From contig LT549889.1 of assembly GCA_900078775.1 (NCBI GenBank), forward strand, positions 248,001 through 312,000: a stretch of DNA of 64,000 bases, written 5' to 3'. This document shows, in pieces, positions 25,160-33,089 of this stretch. The notes beneath the pieces were generated by a model. That model searched no databases and was not told where the DNA came from. It was given only the letters and a program-made list of their open reading frames with translations. Within the stretch, counting starts at the first letter, position 1; each line of letters begins with the position of its first letter. Both the position numbers and the translations under genes were made by a program. The stretch comes from Mycolicibacterium aurum. GTDB lineage: Bacteria; Actinomycetota; Actinomycetes; Mycobacteriales; Mycobacteriaceae.

Positions 25160-28100
25160 GTGGGGTGGAACGACGGGCCGTCGACGTGGCCCGAGATGGA
25201 GCGGATACTCAACGGCAGGCCGCCTTCGGGCAAGAAGCCGCGGCGATCCGGCCTGCCGCTGCCGCCGCCCGGTGACGGCGGGGACAGTCCCGCCTGGTCC
25301 CGCAAGCGCGGCGCCTACCAGCCCGTCGGCGGTGAGCGGCGCAGCTCGGTCGTCCCGTACGCCGAACTGCACGCACATTCGGCCTACAGCTTCCTGGACG
25401 GGGCCGGCACCCCGGAGGAACTGGTGGAGGAGGCGGCCCGGCTGGATCTGCGGGCCATCGCGCTCACCGACCACGACGGCCTCTACGGTGTGGTGCGGTT
25501 CGCCGAGGCCGCCCGCGAACTGGGCATGTCCACCGTCTTCGGCGCCGAACTGTCGCTGGGCAACGTGCCGCGCACCGAACAGCCCGACCCACCCGGCCCG
25601 CACCTGCTGGTGCTGGCCCGCGGCCCGGAGGGGTACCGGCGGCTGTCCCGGCAGATCTCGGCGGCGCATCTGGCCGGCGGGGAGAAGGGTAAACCCCGCT
25701 ACGACTTCGACACCTTGACCGAGGCCGCCGGCGGGCATTGGCACATCCTCACCGGATGCCGCAAAGGCCATGTGCAACAGGCCTTCACCCAGGGCGGTCC
25801 GGATGCTGCCGGCCGCGCGCTGGCCGATCTGGTGGACCGGTTCGGTGCCGATCGGGTCAGCGTCGAACTCACCCATCACGGCCACCCGCTCGACGACGAA
25901 CGCAACGCGGTGCTGGCCGCGCTGGCGCCGCGCTACGGCGTGAACGTGGTCGCCACCACCGGGGCGCACTTCGCGGCCCCGTCCCGCGGCCGGCTGGCGA
26001 TGGCGATGGCGGCCATCCGGGCCCGCAATTCGATGGACGCCGCGGCCGGCTGGCTGGCGCCGCTGGGTGGGGCACATCTACGGTCGGGGGAGGAGATGTC
26101 CCGGCTCTTCGGCTCTGACATCGTGACCGCGGCAGCAGATCTGGGGGAGCAGTGTGCCTTCGGGCTGGCGCTGATCGCCCCGCAGTTACCGCCGTTCGAC
26201 GTGCCGGACGGGCACACCGAATCGAGCTGGCTGCGCCAACTGGTCCGCGACGGTGCCCGGGAACGCTATGGCCCGCCGGAGCGGGCGCCCAAGGCGTACG
26301 CGCAGATCGAACACGAACTGGCGATCATCGACCAGCTGGACTTCCCGGGTTACTTCCTGGTGGTGCACGACATCACCCGGTTCTGCCGGGAGCACGACAT
26401 CCTGTGCCAGGGCCGGGGATCGGCGGCCAACTCGGCGGTCTGCTACGCGCTCAAGGTCACCAACGTCGACCCGATCGCCAACGAGCTGCTGTTCGAGCGG
26501 TTCCTGTCGCCGGCCCGGGACGGCCCGCCGGACATCGACATCGACATCGAATCGGACCTGCGCGAGAACGTCATCCAGTACGTCTACGACCGGTACGGCC
26601 GCGACTACGCCGCCCAGGTCGCCAACGTCATCACCTACCGGGGGCGCAGCGCCATCCGGGACATGGCCCGGGCGTTGGGGTTTTCGCAGGGCCAGCAGGA
26701 CGCCTGGAGCAAACAGATCAGCCGGTGGAACGGGTTGGCCGACTCACCCGATGTGGAGGACATCCCCGAGCAGGTGGTGGAGCTGGCCACCCAGATCTCC
26801 AACCTGCCCCGGCACATGGGCATCCACTCCGGCGGCATGGTGATCTGTGACCGCCCGATCGCCGACGTGTGCCCGGTGGAGTGGGCCCGCATGGAGAACC
26901 GCAGTGTGCTGCAGTGGGACAAAGACGACTGTGCGGCAATCGGTCTGGTGAAGTTCGATCTGCTCGGCCTGGGCATGCTGTCGGCACTGCACTACGCCAT
27001 CGACCTGGTGCGCGAGCACAAGGGGATCGAGGTGGACCTGTCCAAGCTGGATCTGTCCGAACCGGCGGTTTACGAGATGTTGCAGCGCGCCGATTCGGTC
27101 GGGGTGTTCCAGGTCGAATCCCGGGCCCAGATGGCCACCCTGCCCCGGCTCAAGCCCCGGATCTTCTACGACCTGGTGGTCGAGGTGGCGTTGATCCGTC
27201 CCGGACCCATCCAGGGCGGGTCGGTGCACCCGTACATCAAGCGGCGCAACGGTATCGAGCCGGTCGTCTACGACCACCCGTCGATGGAGCCGGCGCTGCG
27301 CAAGACCCTCGGGGTGCCGCTGTTCCAGGAACAGCTGATGCAGCTGGCGGTGGACTGCGCCGGATTCACCCCGGCCGAGGCGGATCAGCTGCGCCGGGCG
27401 ATGGGCTCGAAACGGTCGACGGAGAAGATGCGCCGGTTGCGCGACCGGTTCTACCAGGGCATGCGGGAGCGACACGGCATCACCGGGCCGGTCGCTGAGA
27501 AGATCTACGAGAAACTGGAGGCCTTCGCCAACTTCGGTTTCCCGGAAAGTCATTCGTTGAGCTTCGCCTCACTGGTGTTCTACTCGTCCTGGTTCAAGCT
27601 GCACCATCCGGCGGTGTTCTGCGCGGCGCTGCTGCGGGCCCAGCCGATGGGCTTCTACTCGCCGCAGTCGCTGGTCGCCGACGCCCGTCGGCACGGGGTG
27701 GCCGTGCACGGACCGGACATCAACGCCTCCCTGGCGCATGCGACCTGTGCGAACGACGGGCTGGACGTGCGGATGGGCCTGGGCAGTGTCCGGAACATCG
27801 GCGACGACCTGGCGCAGCGGATCGTCGACGAACGGATCGCCGGCGGACCGTTCACATCTCTGCTGGATCTGACTGCCCGAGTACAACTTTCGGTGCCCCA
27901 GACCGAGGCGCTGGCCACCGCCGGCGCGTTGGGCTGCTTCGGGATCACCCGGCGCGAGGGGCTGTGGGCCGCGGGCGCGGCCGCCGCGGAGCGGCCGGAC
28001 CGGTTGCCGGGAGTGGGATCGTCCACGCACATCCCGTCGCTGCCGGGGATGACGGAACTGGAACTGGCCGCCGCCGACGTGTGGGCAACCGGTGTCTCCC

Positions 28101-28462
28101 CGGACAGCTATCCCACCCAGTTCCTGCGTGAGGATCTGGCGGCGATGGGCGTCGTCCCCGCCGCCGACCTGCTGAAGGTGCCCGACGGCACCCGGATCCT
28201 GGTGGCCGGCGCGGTGACCCACCGGCAGCGTCCGGCGACGGCCCAGGGCGTCACCTTCGTCAATCTGGAAGACGAGACCGGCATGGTCAACGTGCTGTGC
28301 GCGCCGGGAGTGTGGGCGCGGCACCGCAAGCTGGCGCAGAGTGCCCCGGCGCTGATCGTCCGCGGCATCGTGCAGAACGCCACCGGTGCGGTCACCGTGC
28401 TGGCCGACCGGATGGGCCCGATGGATCTGAAGGTGCGCTCACGCTCCCGGGACTTCCAGTGA
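25160..28462 (+). CDS. dnaE2: error-prone DNA polymerase III alpha subunit DnaE2
   Basis: 1100 aa. An N-terminal PHP domain (YAELHAHSAYSFLDG near residue 68; LTDHDGLYG) is followed by the C-family polymerase core with GRGSAANSAVCYAL and catalytic aspartates 458, 460 and 462 in PDIDIDIE. Helix-hairpin-helix DNA-binding elements follow, and a C-terminal OB fold (AVTHRQRPATAQGVTFVNLE). It performs damage-induced mutagenic synthesis with ImuA' and ImuB. The start MGWNDGPSTWPEMERILNG matches the family and is fixed by the -10 six bases upstream. Confidence 0.96.
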   Translation: MGWNDGPSTWPEMERILNGRPPSGKKPRRSGLPLPPPGDGGDSPAWSRKRGAYQPVGGERRSSVVPYAELHAHSAYSFLDGAGTPEELVEEAARLDLRAIALTDHDGLYGVVRFAEAARELGMSTVFGAELSLGNVPRTEQPDPPGPHLLVLARGPEGYRRLSRQISAAHLAGGEKGKPRYDFDTLTEAAGGHWHILTGCRKGHVQQAFTQGGPDAAGRALADLVDRFGADRVSVELTHHGHPLDDERNAVLAALAPRYGVNVVATTGAHFAAPSRGRLAMAMAAIRARNSMDAAAGWLAPLGGAHLRSGEEMSRLFGSDIVTAAADLGEQCAFGLALIAPQLPPFDVPDGHTESSWLRQLVRDGARERYGPPERAPKAYAQIEHELAIIDQLDFPGYFLVVHDITRFCREHDILCQGRGSAANSAVCYALKVTNVDPIANELLFERFLSPARDGPPDIDIDIESDLRENVIQYVYDRYGRDYAAQVANVITYRGRSAIRDMARALGFSQGQQDAWSKQISRWNGLADSPDVEDIPEQVVELATQISNLPRHMGIHSGGMVICDRPIADVCPVEWARMENRSVLQWDKDDCAAIGLVKFDLLGLGMLSALHYAIDLVREHKGIEVDLSKLDLSEPAVYEMLQRADSVGVFQVESRAQMATLPRLKPRIFYDLVVEVALIRPGPIQGGSVHPYIKRRNGIEPVVYDHPSMEPALRKTLGVPLFQEQLMQLAVDCAGFTPAEADQLRRAMGSKRSTEKMRRLRDRFYQGMRERHGITGPVAEKIYEKLEAFANFGFPESHSLSFASLVFYSSWFKLHHPAVFCAALLRAQPMGFYSPQSLVADARRHGVAVHGPDINASLAHATCANDGLDVRMGLGSVRNIGDDLAQRIVDERIAGGPFTSLLDLTARVQLSVPQTEALATAGALGCFGITRREGLWAAGAAAAERPDRLPGVGSSTHIPSLPGMTELELAAADVWATGVSPDSYPTQFLREDLAAMGVVPAADLLKVPDGTRILVAGAVTHRQRPATAQGVTFVNLEDETGMVNVLCAPGVWARHRKLAQSAPALIVRGIVQNATGAVTVLADRMGPMDLKVRSRSRDFQ

Positions 28463-28493
28463 CTACCGGCTAGCCCCCATCGGGAAGTGCCGG

Positions 28494-28518
28494 TCACCGC
28501 AGGGGTGTTTGGCGGTGA
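28494..28518 (+). terminator. hairpin behind dnaE2
   Basis: TCACCGC (28494-28500) and GCGGTGA (28512-28518) pair perfectly around an 11-nt loop, 31 bp behind the dnaE2 stop. Confidence 0.4.
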
Positions 28519-28566
28519 GCAGTGATGTTCACACCGCGCGACCGGACCAGAGTCATCACCAGTGCT

Positions 28567-28584
28567 TATCGGCAACCGCCGATA
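28567..28584 (+). promoter_or_regulatory. inverted repeat upstream of benzoylformate decarboxylase
   Basis: TATCGGC (28567-28573) and GCCGATA (28578-28584) flank AACC, 39 bp before the ATG at 28624. Position and symmetry suit an operator. No regulator gene lies next to it, so the binding protein is unknown. Confidence 0.4.
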
Positions 28585-28623
28585 GGCCCGGCACATTCCC
28601 ACTCACGAAAGCTGGTGAATCCG

Positions 28624-30240
28624 ATGACCACCGAACCCACCATCCAAGACGTCACCTTCGACCTGCTCCGCACCCTGGGCATCACCACGGTGTTCGGCAA
28701 CCCCGGCTCCACCGAAGAGACTTTCCTGCAGGACTTCCCGGAGGACTTCAGCTACGTCCTCGCCCTGCAGGAGGCCTCCGCGCTGGCCATGGCCGACGGC
28801 TTCGCGCAGGCCACCGGCAAGCCGGCCCTGGTCAACCTGCACACCGCCGCGGGTACCGGCAACGCGATGGGCAGCCTGGTCGCGGCCTACCGGGCCAACA
28901 CCCCGCTGATCGTCACTGCCGGCCAGCAGACCCGCGAGATGTCGGTCATCGACCCCTATCTGAACAACCCCGACGCCACCGAGTTGCCCAAGCCGTGGGT
29001 CAAGTGGTCCTACGAGCCGGTGCGTGCCGAAGACGTGCCCGCCGCCTTCATGCAGGCCTACGCGGTCGCCATGCAGGAGCCCAAAGGTCCGGTGTTCCTG
29101 TCGATCCCGCTCGACGACTGGCAGAAGCCCGCCCTCGGTCCGGCCGTGGTGCGCACCGTCAGCGAGCGCACCGCCCCCGACACGGCGCGACTGCGCGAGT
29201 TCGCCGACCGGATCAACCGCGCCCAGAACCCGGTGCTGGTGCTCGGCCCCGAGGTGGACCGGGCCGGGGGCTGGGACGCCGGCATCGCCTTCGCCGAGAA
29301 GCTGGGCGCCCCGGTGCACGGCAGCGCGCTGAGTGACCGGTGCTCGTTCCCCGAGACCCACCCGCTCTACGCGGGCCCGCTGCCGCTGACCATCGACGAG
29401 ACCGGCAAGGCCCTGCGCGGACACGACCTCGTCGTCGTCATCGGCGCCCAGGTGTTCCGCTACTACCCGTACGTGGCCGGCGAATACTTGCCCGAGGGCA
29501 CCGAACTCATCCAGATCACCGTCGACCCGCACCTGGCCGCCGTCGCCCCGGTGGGCGACAGCCTGGTCGGTGACCCCCGCATCGCCCTGGAACAGTTGGT
29601 CGACATGATCGACGTGCCCGTCGGCCGCACCGCACCCACCCCGCTGAACCGGGACCGCGCCGTGCATACCTCCGCACCGTCGGAGCCGCTGACCGCCGAC
29701 GAGGTCTACCACACCCTGAGCACCGTCAAGCCCGAGGACGCCGCGGTGGTCATGGAATCCACCTCGACGCTGGCCGAACTGCTGCAGTGGCTGCCCACCA
29801 GCCGGACGGAGAGCTTCTTCGCCACCGGCAGCGGCGGCATCGGCTGGGGTGTCCCGGCCGCCGTCGGACTGGCCCTCGGTGACCGTGCGCGCGGGGTCGA
29901 CCGGCACATCGTCGCCACCATCGGCGACGGGTCGTTCCAGTACTCCGTCCAGGCGATCTGGACCGCCGCCCAGCACAAGCTGCCGGTCGTGTTCGTGGTG
30001 CTGCGCAACGGCGCCTACGCCATCCTGAAGTCCTTCGCCGAGCTGGAAGAGACCCCCAACGTCCCGGCGCTGGATCTGCCCGGACTCGACATCGCCTCAC
30101 TGGCAACCGGATTCGGATGCCGGACCGCGAACGTCAGCACCACTGAGGAACTCGCCCGCGAGTTCAAGGAGGCCCTGACGGCAGACGGCCCCACCGTCCT
30201 GGTGGTCCCGACCCAGCAGGAAATGCCGCATCTCGGATAG
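28624..30240 (+). CDS. mdlC: benzoylformate decarboxylase-like ThDP enzyme
   Basis: 538 aa. It follows Pseudomonas putida MdlC closely in the N-terminal domain: FGNPGS gives catalytic Ser29, LQE gives the ThDP-activating Glu50, NLHTAAGTGNAMG gives His73. ThDP/Mg binding is GDGSFQY (434-440) with Asn462. It should decarboxylate benzoylformate or a related 2-oxo acid to the aldehyde. The segment that carries His281 in the Pseudomonas enzyme (FRYHQY) reads FRYYPY here, so that histidine is replaced by Tyr281. An in-frame GTG at 28615 is an alternative start. A tautomerase gene follows after 35 bp. Confidence 0.85.
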   Translation: MTTEPTIQDVTFDLLRTLGITTVFGNPGSTEETFLQDFPEDFSYVLALQEASALAMADGFAQATGKPALVNLHTAAGTGNAMGSLVAAYRANTPLIVTAGQQTREMSVIDPYLNNPDATELPKPWVKWSYEPVRAEDVPAAFMQAYAVAMQEPKGPVFLSIPLDDWQKPALGPAVVRTVSERTAPDTARLREFADRINRAQNPVLVLGPEVDRAGGWDAGIAFAEKLGAPVHGSALSDRCSFPETHPLYAGPLPLTIDETGKALRGHDLVVVIGAQVFRYYPYVAGEYLPEGTELIQITVDPHLAAVAPVGDSLVGDPRIALEQLVDMIDVPVGRTAPTPLNRDRAVHTSAPSEPLTADEVYHTLSTVKPEDAAVVMESTSTLAELLQWLPTSRTESFFATGSGGIGWGVPAAVGLALGDRARGVDRHIVATIGDGSFQYSVQAIWTAAQHKLPVVFVVLRNGAYAILKSFAELEETPNVPALDLPGLDIASLATGFGCRTANVSTTEELAREFKEALTADGPTVLVVPTQQEMPHLG

Positions 30241-30275
30241 CTCCCACCACCCCACTCACATTCAAGGAGCACGCC

Positions 30276-30677
30276 ATGCCCATCTACACCTGCACCACGG
30301 CACAGGACACGCTCAGCACCGATGACAAGGCCACCCTGGCCGGGGAGATCACCCGGATCCACGCCGAGATCAATCACGTGCCCAGCACCTACGTCAACGT
30401 CATCTTCAACGAACTGCCCACCGACGCGGTCTATACCGACGCCAAACCCGCCAGCCCGCTGCTGATCACCGGCTGGGTGCGCGACGGACACCCTGAGACC
30501 GAGACCACCCGGCTGGCCACCGAGGTTGCCGCCGCGGCCACCCGGATCACCGGCATCCCGGCCGAACGGGTGCTGGTGGTCTTCACCAGCAGCCCGGCGC
30601 ACTACGCCGTGGAAGGCGGACGGGTGCTGCCCGCACCCGGAGAGGAGGCGGCGTGGATCGCCGCGGCCGGCCACTGA
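30276..30677 (+). CDS. tautomerase-superfamily protein, cis-CaaD-like
   Basis: 133 aa. The ATG is followed directly by Pro, the catalytic base of this superfamily once Met is removed. A histidine corresponds to His28 of cis-3-chloroacrylate dehalogenase (RIHAEIN), and the C-terminal GRVLPAPGEEAAW block is like the GRFLPQPG region of that enzyme. Only one of the two paired arginines (VRDG) is evident, so hydrolytic dehalogenase activity is doubtful and a keto-enol tautomerase is more likely. AAGGAG precedes the start. Probably cotranscribed with mdlC. Confidence 0.8.
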   Translation: MPIYTCTTAQDTLSTDDKATLAGEITRIHAEINHVPSTYVNVIFNELPTDAVYTDAKPASPLLITGWVRDGHPETETTRLATEVAAAATRITGIPAERVLVVFTSSPAHYAVEGGRVLPAPGEEAAWIAAAGH

Positions 30678-30690
30678 CGGGCCGGGCGGC

Positions 30691-31101
30691 TCAGGTGTCG
30701 GCCGTCGTCCACACCTTGTCGATGCCGATCCGCAACCGGGTGCCGTAGTCGGACATCGACTCGGTCAACCCGAACTCATCCGATGTCGGGCCGTACTTCT
30801 GCCAGTACGGCCCGTCGTCGCGTGGATCGACGTCCTCGGCGTCCACCCGGGCCGCGCCCCCGAGCACGATGATCCCACCGCCGCGGCCGTCGGAATCGAG
30901 GTTGAGGCTCACCTGCGGATGGGCCCGGACGTGGCGCACCTTCGCCGATCCGGGCGCGGTGTAGATGACGATCTCGGCGCCGTCGAAGTAGAACCACACC
31001 AGCTTCGGCACCGGCAGCCCGGATTTCGCGACCGTGGTCAGCCAGCCGTAGTGGTCGGCCGTCAGGCGTTGGGTGACTTCCGGAGTCAGGTCTGTAGCCA
31101 T
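30691..31101 (-). CDS. FMN/F420 split-barrel protein (PNPOx-like)
   Basis: 136-aa split beta-barrel of the pyridoxamine-phosphate-oxidase-like or F420-dependent reductase group. Visible signatures are the core strand YGWLTTVAKSGLPVPKLVWF and AKVRHVRAHPQVSLNLDSDG. It corresponds by position to M. tuberculosis Rv3369. The cofactor (FMN, F420 or heme) cannot be decided from sequence. The ATG at 31101 was chosen because a -10 (TACATT) ends seven bases upstream. Divergent from the nitroreductase with only 23 bp between their start codons. Confidence 0.82.
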   Translation of the reverse strand: MATDLTPEVTQRLTADHYGWLTTVAKSGLPVPKLVWFYFDGAEIVIYTAPGSAKVRHVRAHPQVSLNLDSDGRGGGIIVLGGAARVDAEDVDPRDDGPYWQKYGPTSDEFGLTESMSDYGTRLRIGIDKVWTTADT

Positions 31102-31108
31102 GGTCGCG

Positions 31109-31118
31109 AATGTAGTCT
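31109..31118. promoter_or_regulatory. overlapping divergent -10 elements, both leaderless
   Basis: The minus-strand -10 TACATT (31109-31114) ends seven bases before ATG 31101. The plus-strand -10 TAGTCT (31113-31118) ends six bases before ATG 31125. The two hexamers share the TA at 31113-31114, so only one RNA polymerase can open the site at a time. Confidence 0.6.
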
Positions 31119-31124
31119 CGCGGT

Positions 31125-31766
31125 ATGACACTCAACCTGACCGCGGAAGAAGTCCTGACCACCACCCGCTCGGTGCGCAAGCGACTCGACTTCGACAAGC
31201 CGGTGCCCCGCGAGGTCCTGCTGGAATGCCTCGACATCGCGCTGCAGGCCCCGACAGGTTCCAATGCGCAAGGGTGGCAATGGGTTTTCGTCGAGGATCC
31301 GGCCAAGAAGAAGGCGCTGGCCGACATCTACCGCGCCGCCGCCAACCCCTACCTCGCCGCACCCAAGCCGGAGCGCGGCGACATCCGCGACGAGCAGATC
31401 GACCGGGTGATCGGGTCGGCGCAGTTCCTCACCGACAACTTCGAGAAGGCACCGGTGCTGCTGGTGCCGTGTCTGGAAGGTCGCCCGGACGGCGCCCCGG
31501 CCGGGCTGAGCGCCTCCTACTGGGGGTCGCTGCTGCCGGCGGTGTGGAGCTTCATGCTGGCGCTGCGCACCCGCGGGCTGGGCTCGGCATGGACCACGCT
31601 GCACCTGCTCGGTGACGGGGAGAAGCAGGCCGCCGAGGTGCTGGGCATCCCGTTCGACCAGTACGCGCAGGCCGGACTGTTCCCGATCGCCTACACCAAG
31701 GGCACCGACTTCAAGAAGGCCAACCGGCTGCCGGCCGAGCAGTTCGCGCACTGGGACACCTGGTAG
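31125..31766 (+). CDS. nitroreductase-family oxidoreductase
   Basis: 213-aa FMN-dependent nitroreductase. The N-terminal FMN phosphate motif is TTRSVRKRLDF, the substrate loop ALQAPTGSNAQGWQWVFV, and the C-terminal GLGSAWTTLHLL is conserved. It corresponds by position to Rv3368c. Reduces quinones, nitro compounds or enones using NAD(P)H; its real substrate is unknown. No Shine-Dalgarno; leaderless from TAGTCT. Confidence 0.9.
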   Translation: MTLNLTAEEVLTTTRSVRKRLDFDKPVPREVLLECLDIALQAPTGSNAQGWQWVFVEDPAKKKALADIYRAAANPYLAAPKPERGDIRDEQIDRVIGSAQFLTDNFEKAPVLLVPCLEGRPDGAPAGLSASYWGSLLPAVWSFMLALRTRGLGSAWTTLHLLGDGEKQAAEVLGIPFDQYAQAGLFPIAYTKGTDFKKANRLPAEQFAHWDTW

Positions 31767-31772
31767 GCCGGC

Positions 31773-32237
31773 TCACACCGCGCCGGTGAACCCCTGTTGG
31801 CGCCACGCCTCGTAGGCGGCCACCGCCGCGGCGTTGGACAGGTTCAACGACCGCCGCCCGGCCAGCATCGGGATGCGGACCTGCGCGGTGATGTGCGGGT
31901 CGGCCAGCGTCTGCTCGTCCAGGCCGGTCGGTTCGGGGCCGAACATCAGCACGTCGCCGGGCCGGTATTCGACGTCCGCGAACGACAGGTCGGCGTGCGC
32001 GGTGAACGCGTACACCCGGGTCGGGTCGATGGCTTCCCAAGCGGCGGGGAGGTCCGGGTGCACCGTCACCGACGCCAGGTCGTGGTAGTCCAGTCCGGCG
32101 CGGCGCAGTTTGGGCTCGGACAGGTCGAAGCCCAGCGGCTCGACCAGGTGCAGTTCACACCCGGTCGCGGCCACCATCCTGATCGCGTTGCCGGTGTTGG
32201 GCGCAATGCGCGGGGAGAAGAACATCACCTTGAACAC
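31773..32237 (-). CDS. trmL: tRNA 2'-O-methyltransferase TrmL (SpoU/SPOUT family)
   Basis: 154 aa, the length of TrmL, which methylates the wobble nucleotide of tRNA-Leu using SAM. SPOUT motifs are present: N-terminal PRIAPNTGNAIRMVAATGCE, motif 2 LMFGPEPTGL, and motif 3 IPMLAGRRSLNLSNAAAVAA, which forms the trefoil knot. GTG 32237 is taken as start because GATGAT ends six bases upstream. Divergent from a methyltransferase gene with 31 bp between starts. Corresponds to Rv3366 (spoU). Confidence 0.88.
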   Translation of the reverse strand: MFKVMFFSPRIAPNTGNAIRMVAATGCELHLVEPLGFDLSEPKLRRAGLDYHDLASVTVHPDLPAAWEAIDPTRVYAFTAHADLSFADVEYRPGDVLMFGPEPTGLDEQTLADPHITAQVRIPMLAGRRSLNLSNAAAVAAYEAWRQQGFTGAV

Positions 32238-32243
32238 CGGGCC

Positions 32244-32262
32244 ATCATCCCCTGCGGATAAT
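32244..32262. promoter_or_regulatory. divergent leaderless promoters
   Basis: Minus-strand GATGAT (32244-32249) lies six bases before GTG 32237. Plus-strand GATAAT (32257-32262) lies six bases before ATG 32269. Neither gene has a Shine-Dalgarno. Confidence 0.45.
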
Positions 32263-32268
32263 GGGTGC

Positions 32269-32874
32269 ATGGTCGAGCAGAGCCTCTGGATGCAGAAAGT
32301 CGCGGCCGATCCGGGCCATTCGCAGTGGTACATCGACCGCTTCCGGGAGATGGAGCGTGCGGGCCGGGACCTTTCCGGTGAGGCTCGGCTGATCGATGCG
32401 ATGGTGCCGCGCGGCGCCCGGATTCTGGATGCCGGGTGCGGGCCCGGCCGGGTGGGCGGCTACCTCGCCGTGGCCGGCCACGACGTGGTCGGCGTCGACG
32501 TGGACCCGGCGCTCATCGCGGCCGCCGAACAGGACCATCCGGGACCGCGCTGGCTGGTCGGCGACCTCGCCGAACTCGATCTGCCCGCGCGCGGAATCAC
32601 CGAACCCTTCGACGTCATCGTGTCGGCCGGCAATGTGATGACCTTCCTGGCCCCGAGCACCCGGGGCAGGGTGCTGCAGCGGCTGCGGGCCCATCTGGCC
32701 GACGGCGGCCGCACGGTCATCGGGTTCGGCGCCGGCCGCGACTATCCGCACGGCGAGTTCCTCACCGACGCCGCCGCGGCCGGGTTGGTGCCCGATCTAC
32801 TGTTGTCCACCTGGGATCTGCGGCCGTTCTCCGCGGACTCAGAGTTCCTGGTGGCGGTGCTGCGGCCCGCCTGA
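32269..32874 (+). CDS. class I SAM-dependent methyltransferase
   Basis: 201 aa. Motif I is ILDAGCGPGRVGGYLA, the acidic residue ending strand 2 lies in VVGVDVDP, and motif II follows as FDVIVSAGNVMTFL. It is a small Rossmann methyltransferase without additional domains; the substrate cannot be inferred. Start ATG 32269 fits the -10 six bases before it; the frame upstream overlaps trmL. Confidence 0.85.
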   Translation: MVEQSLWMQKVAADPGHSQWYIDRFREMERAGRDLSGEARLIDAMVPRGARILDAGCGPGRVGGYLAVAGHDVVGVDVDPALIAAAEQDHPGPRWLVGDLAELDLPARGITEPFDVIVSAGNVMTFLAPSTRGRVLQRLRAHLADGGRTVIGFGAGRDYPHGEFLTDAAAAGLVPDLLLSTWDLRPFSADSEFLVAVLRPA

Positions 32875-33053
32875 ATCAACTGACGCTCGCGTCAAAACCC
32901 TTTTGCCGCAACGGCACAGCCGGGCAACGTAACGGTCACGAACTGTGTGCCGGTCGGTGTCGGGGTGTGGTATCCGCTTTCGCGCGCTGCCATACTCGAC
33001 AAATTGCCAGGCGTGCCACACCGGCCCGATGGTGGGCAAAAGCAGGAAGCAAT
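32875..33053. other. intergenic region before the sensor-kinase operon
   Basis: Contains TGACGC-TC-GCGTCA (32881-32894), a perfect 6-bp inverted repeat followed by a run of A, which could end the methyltransferase transcript or bind a regulator. CATACT near 32990 is a possible -10 for the kinase operon. Nothing else was recognised. Confidence 0.3.
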
Positions 33054-33089
33054 ATGACCGACGCGCCAACAACGATCCGCGGTTTCTGA
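33054..33089 (+). CDS. 11-codon leader ORF of the conservon
   Basis: ATG at 33054 preceded by AGGAAG (33044-33049) encodes MTDAPTTIRGF and stops in TGATG, where the A of the stop is the first base of the kinase ATG. The kinase start has no ribosome-binding site of its own, so this mini-ORF may deliver ribosomes by termination-reinitiation. If the kinase instead starts at 33029, the leader would be meaningless. Confidence 0.35.
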   Translation: MTDAPTTIRGF

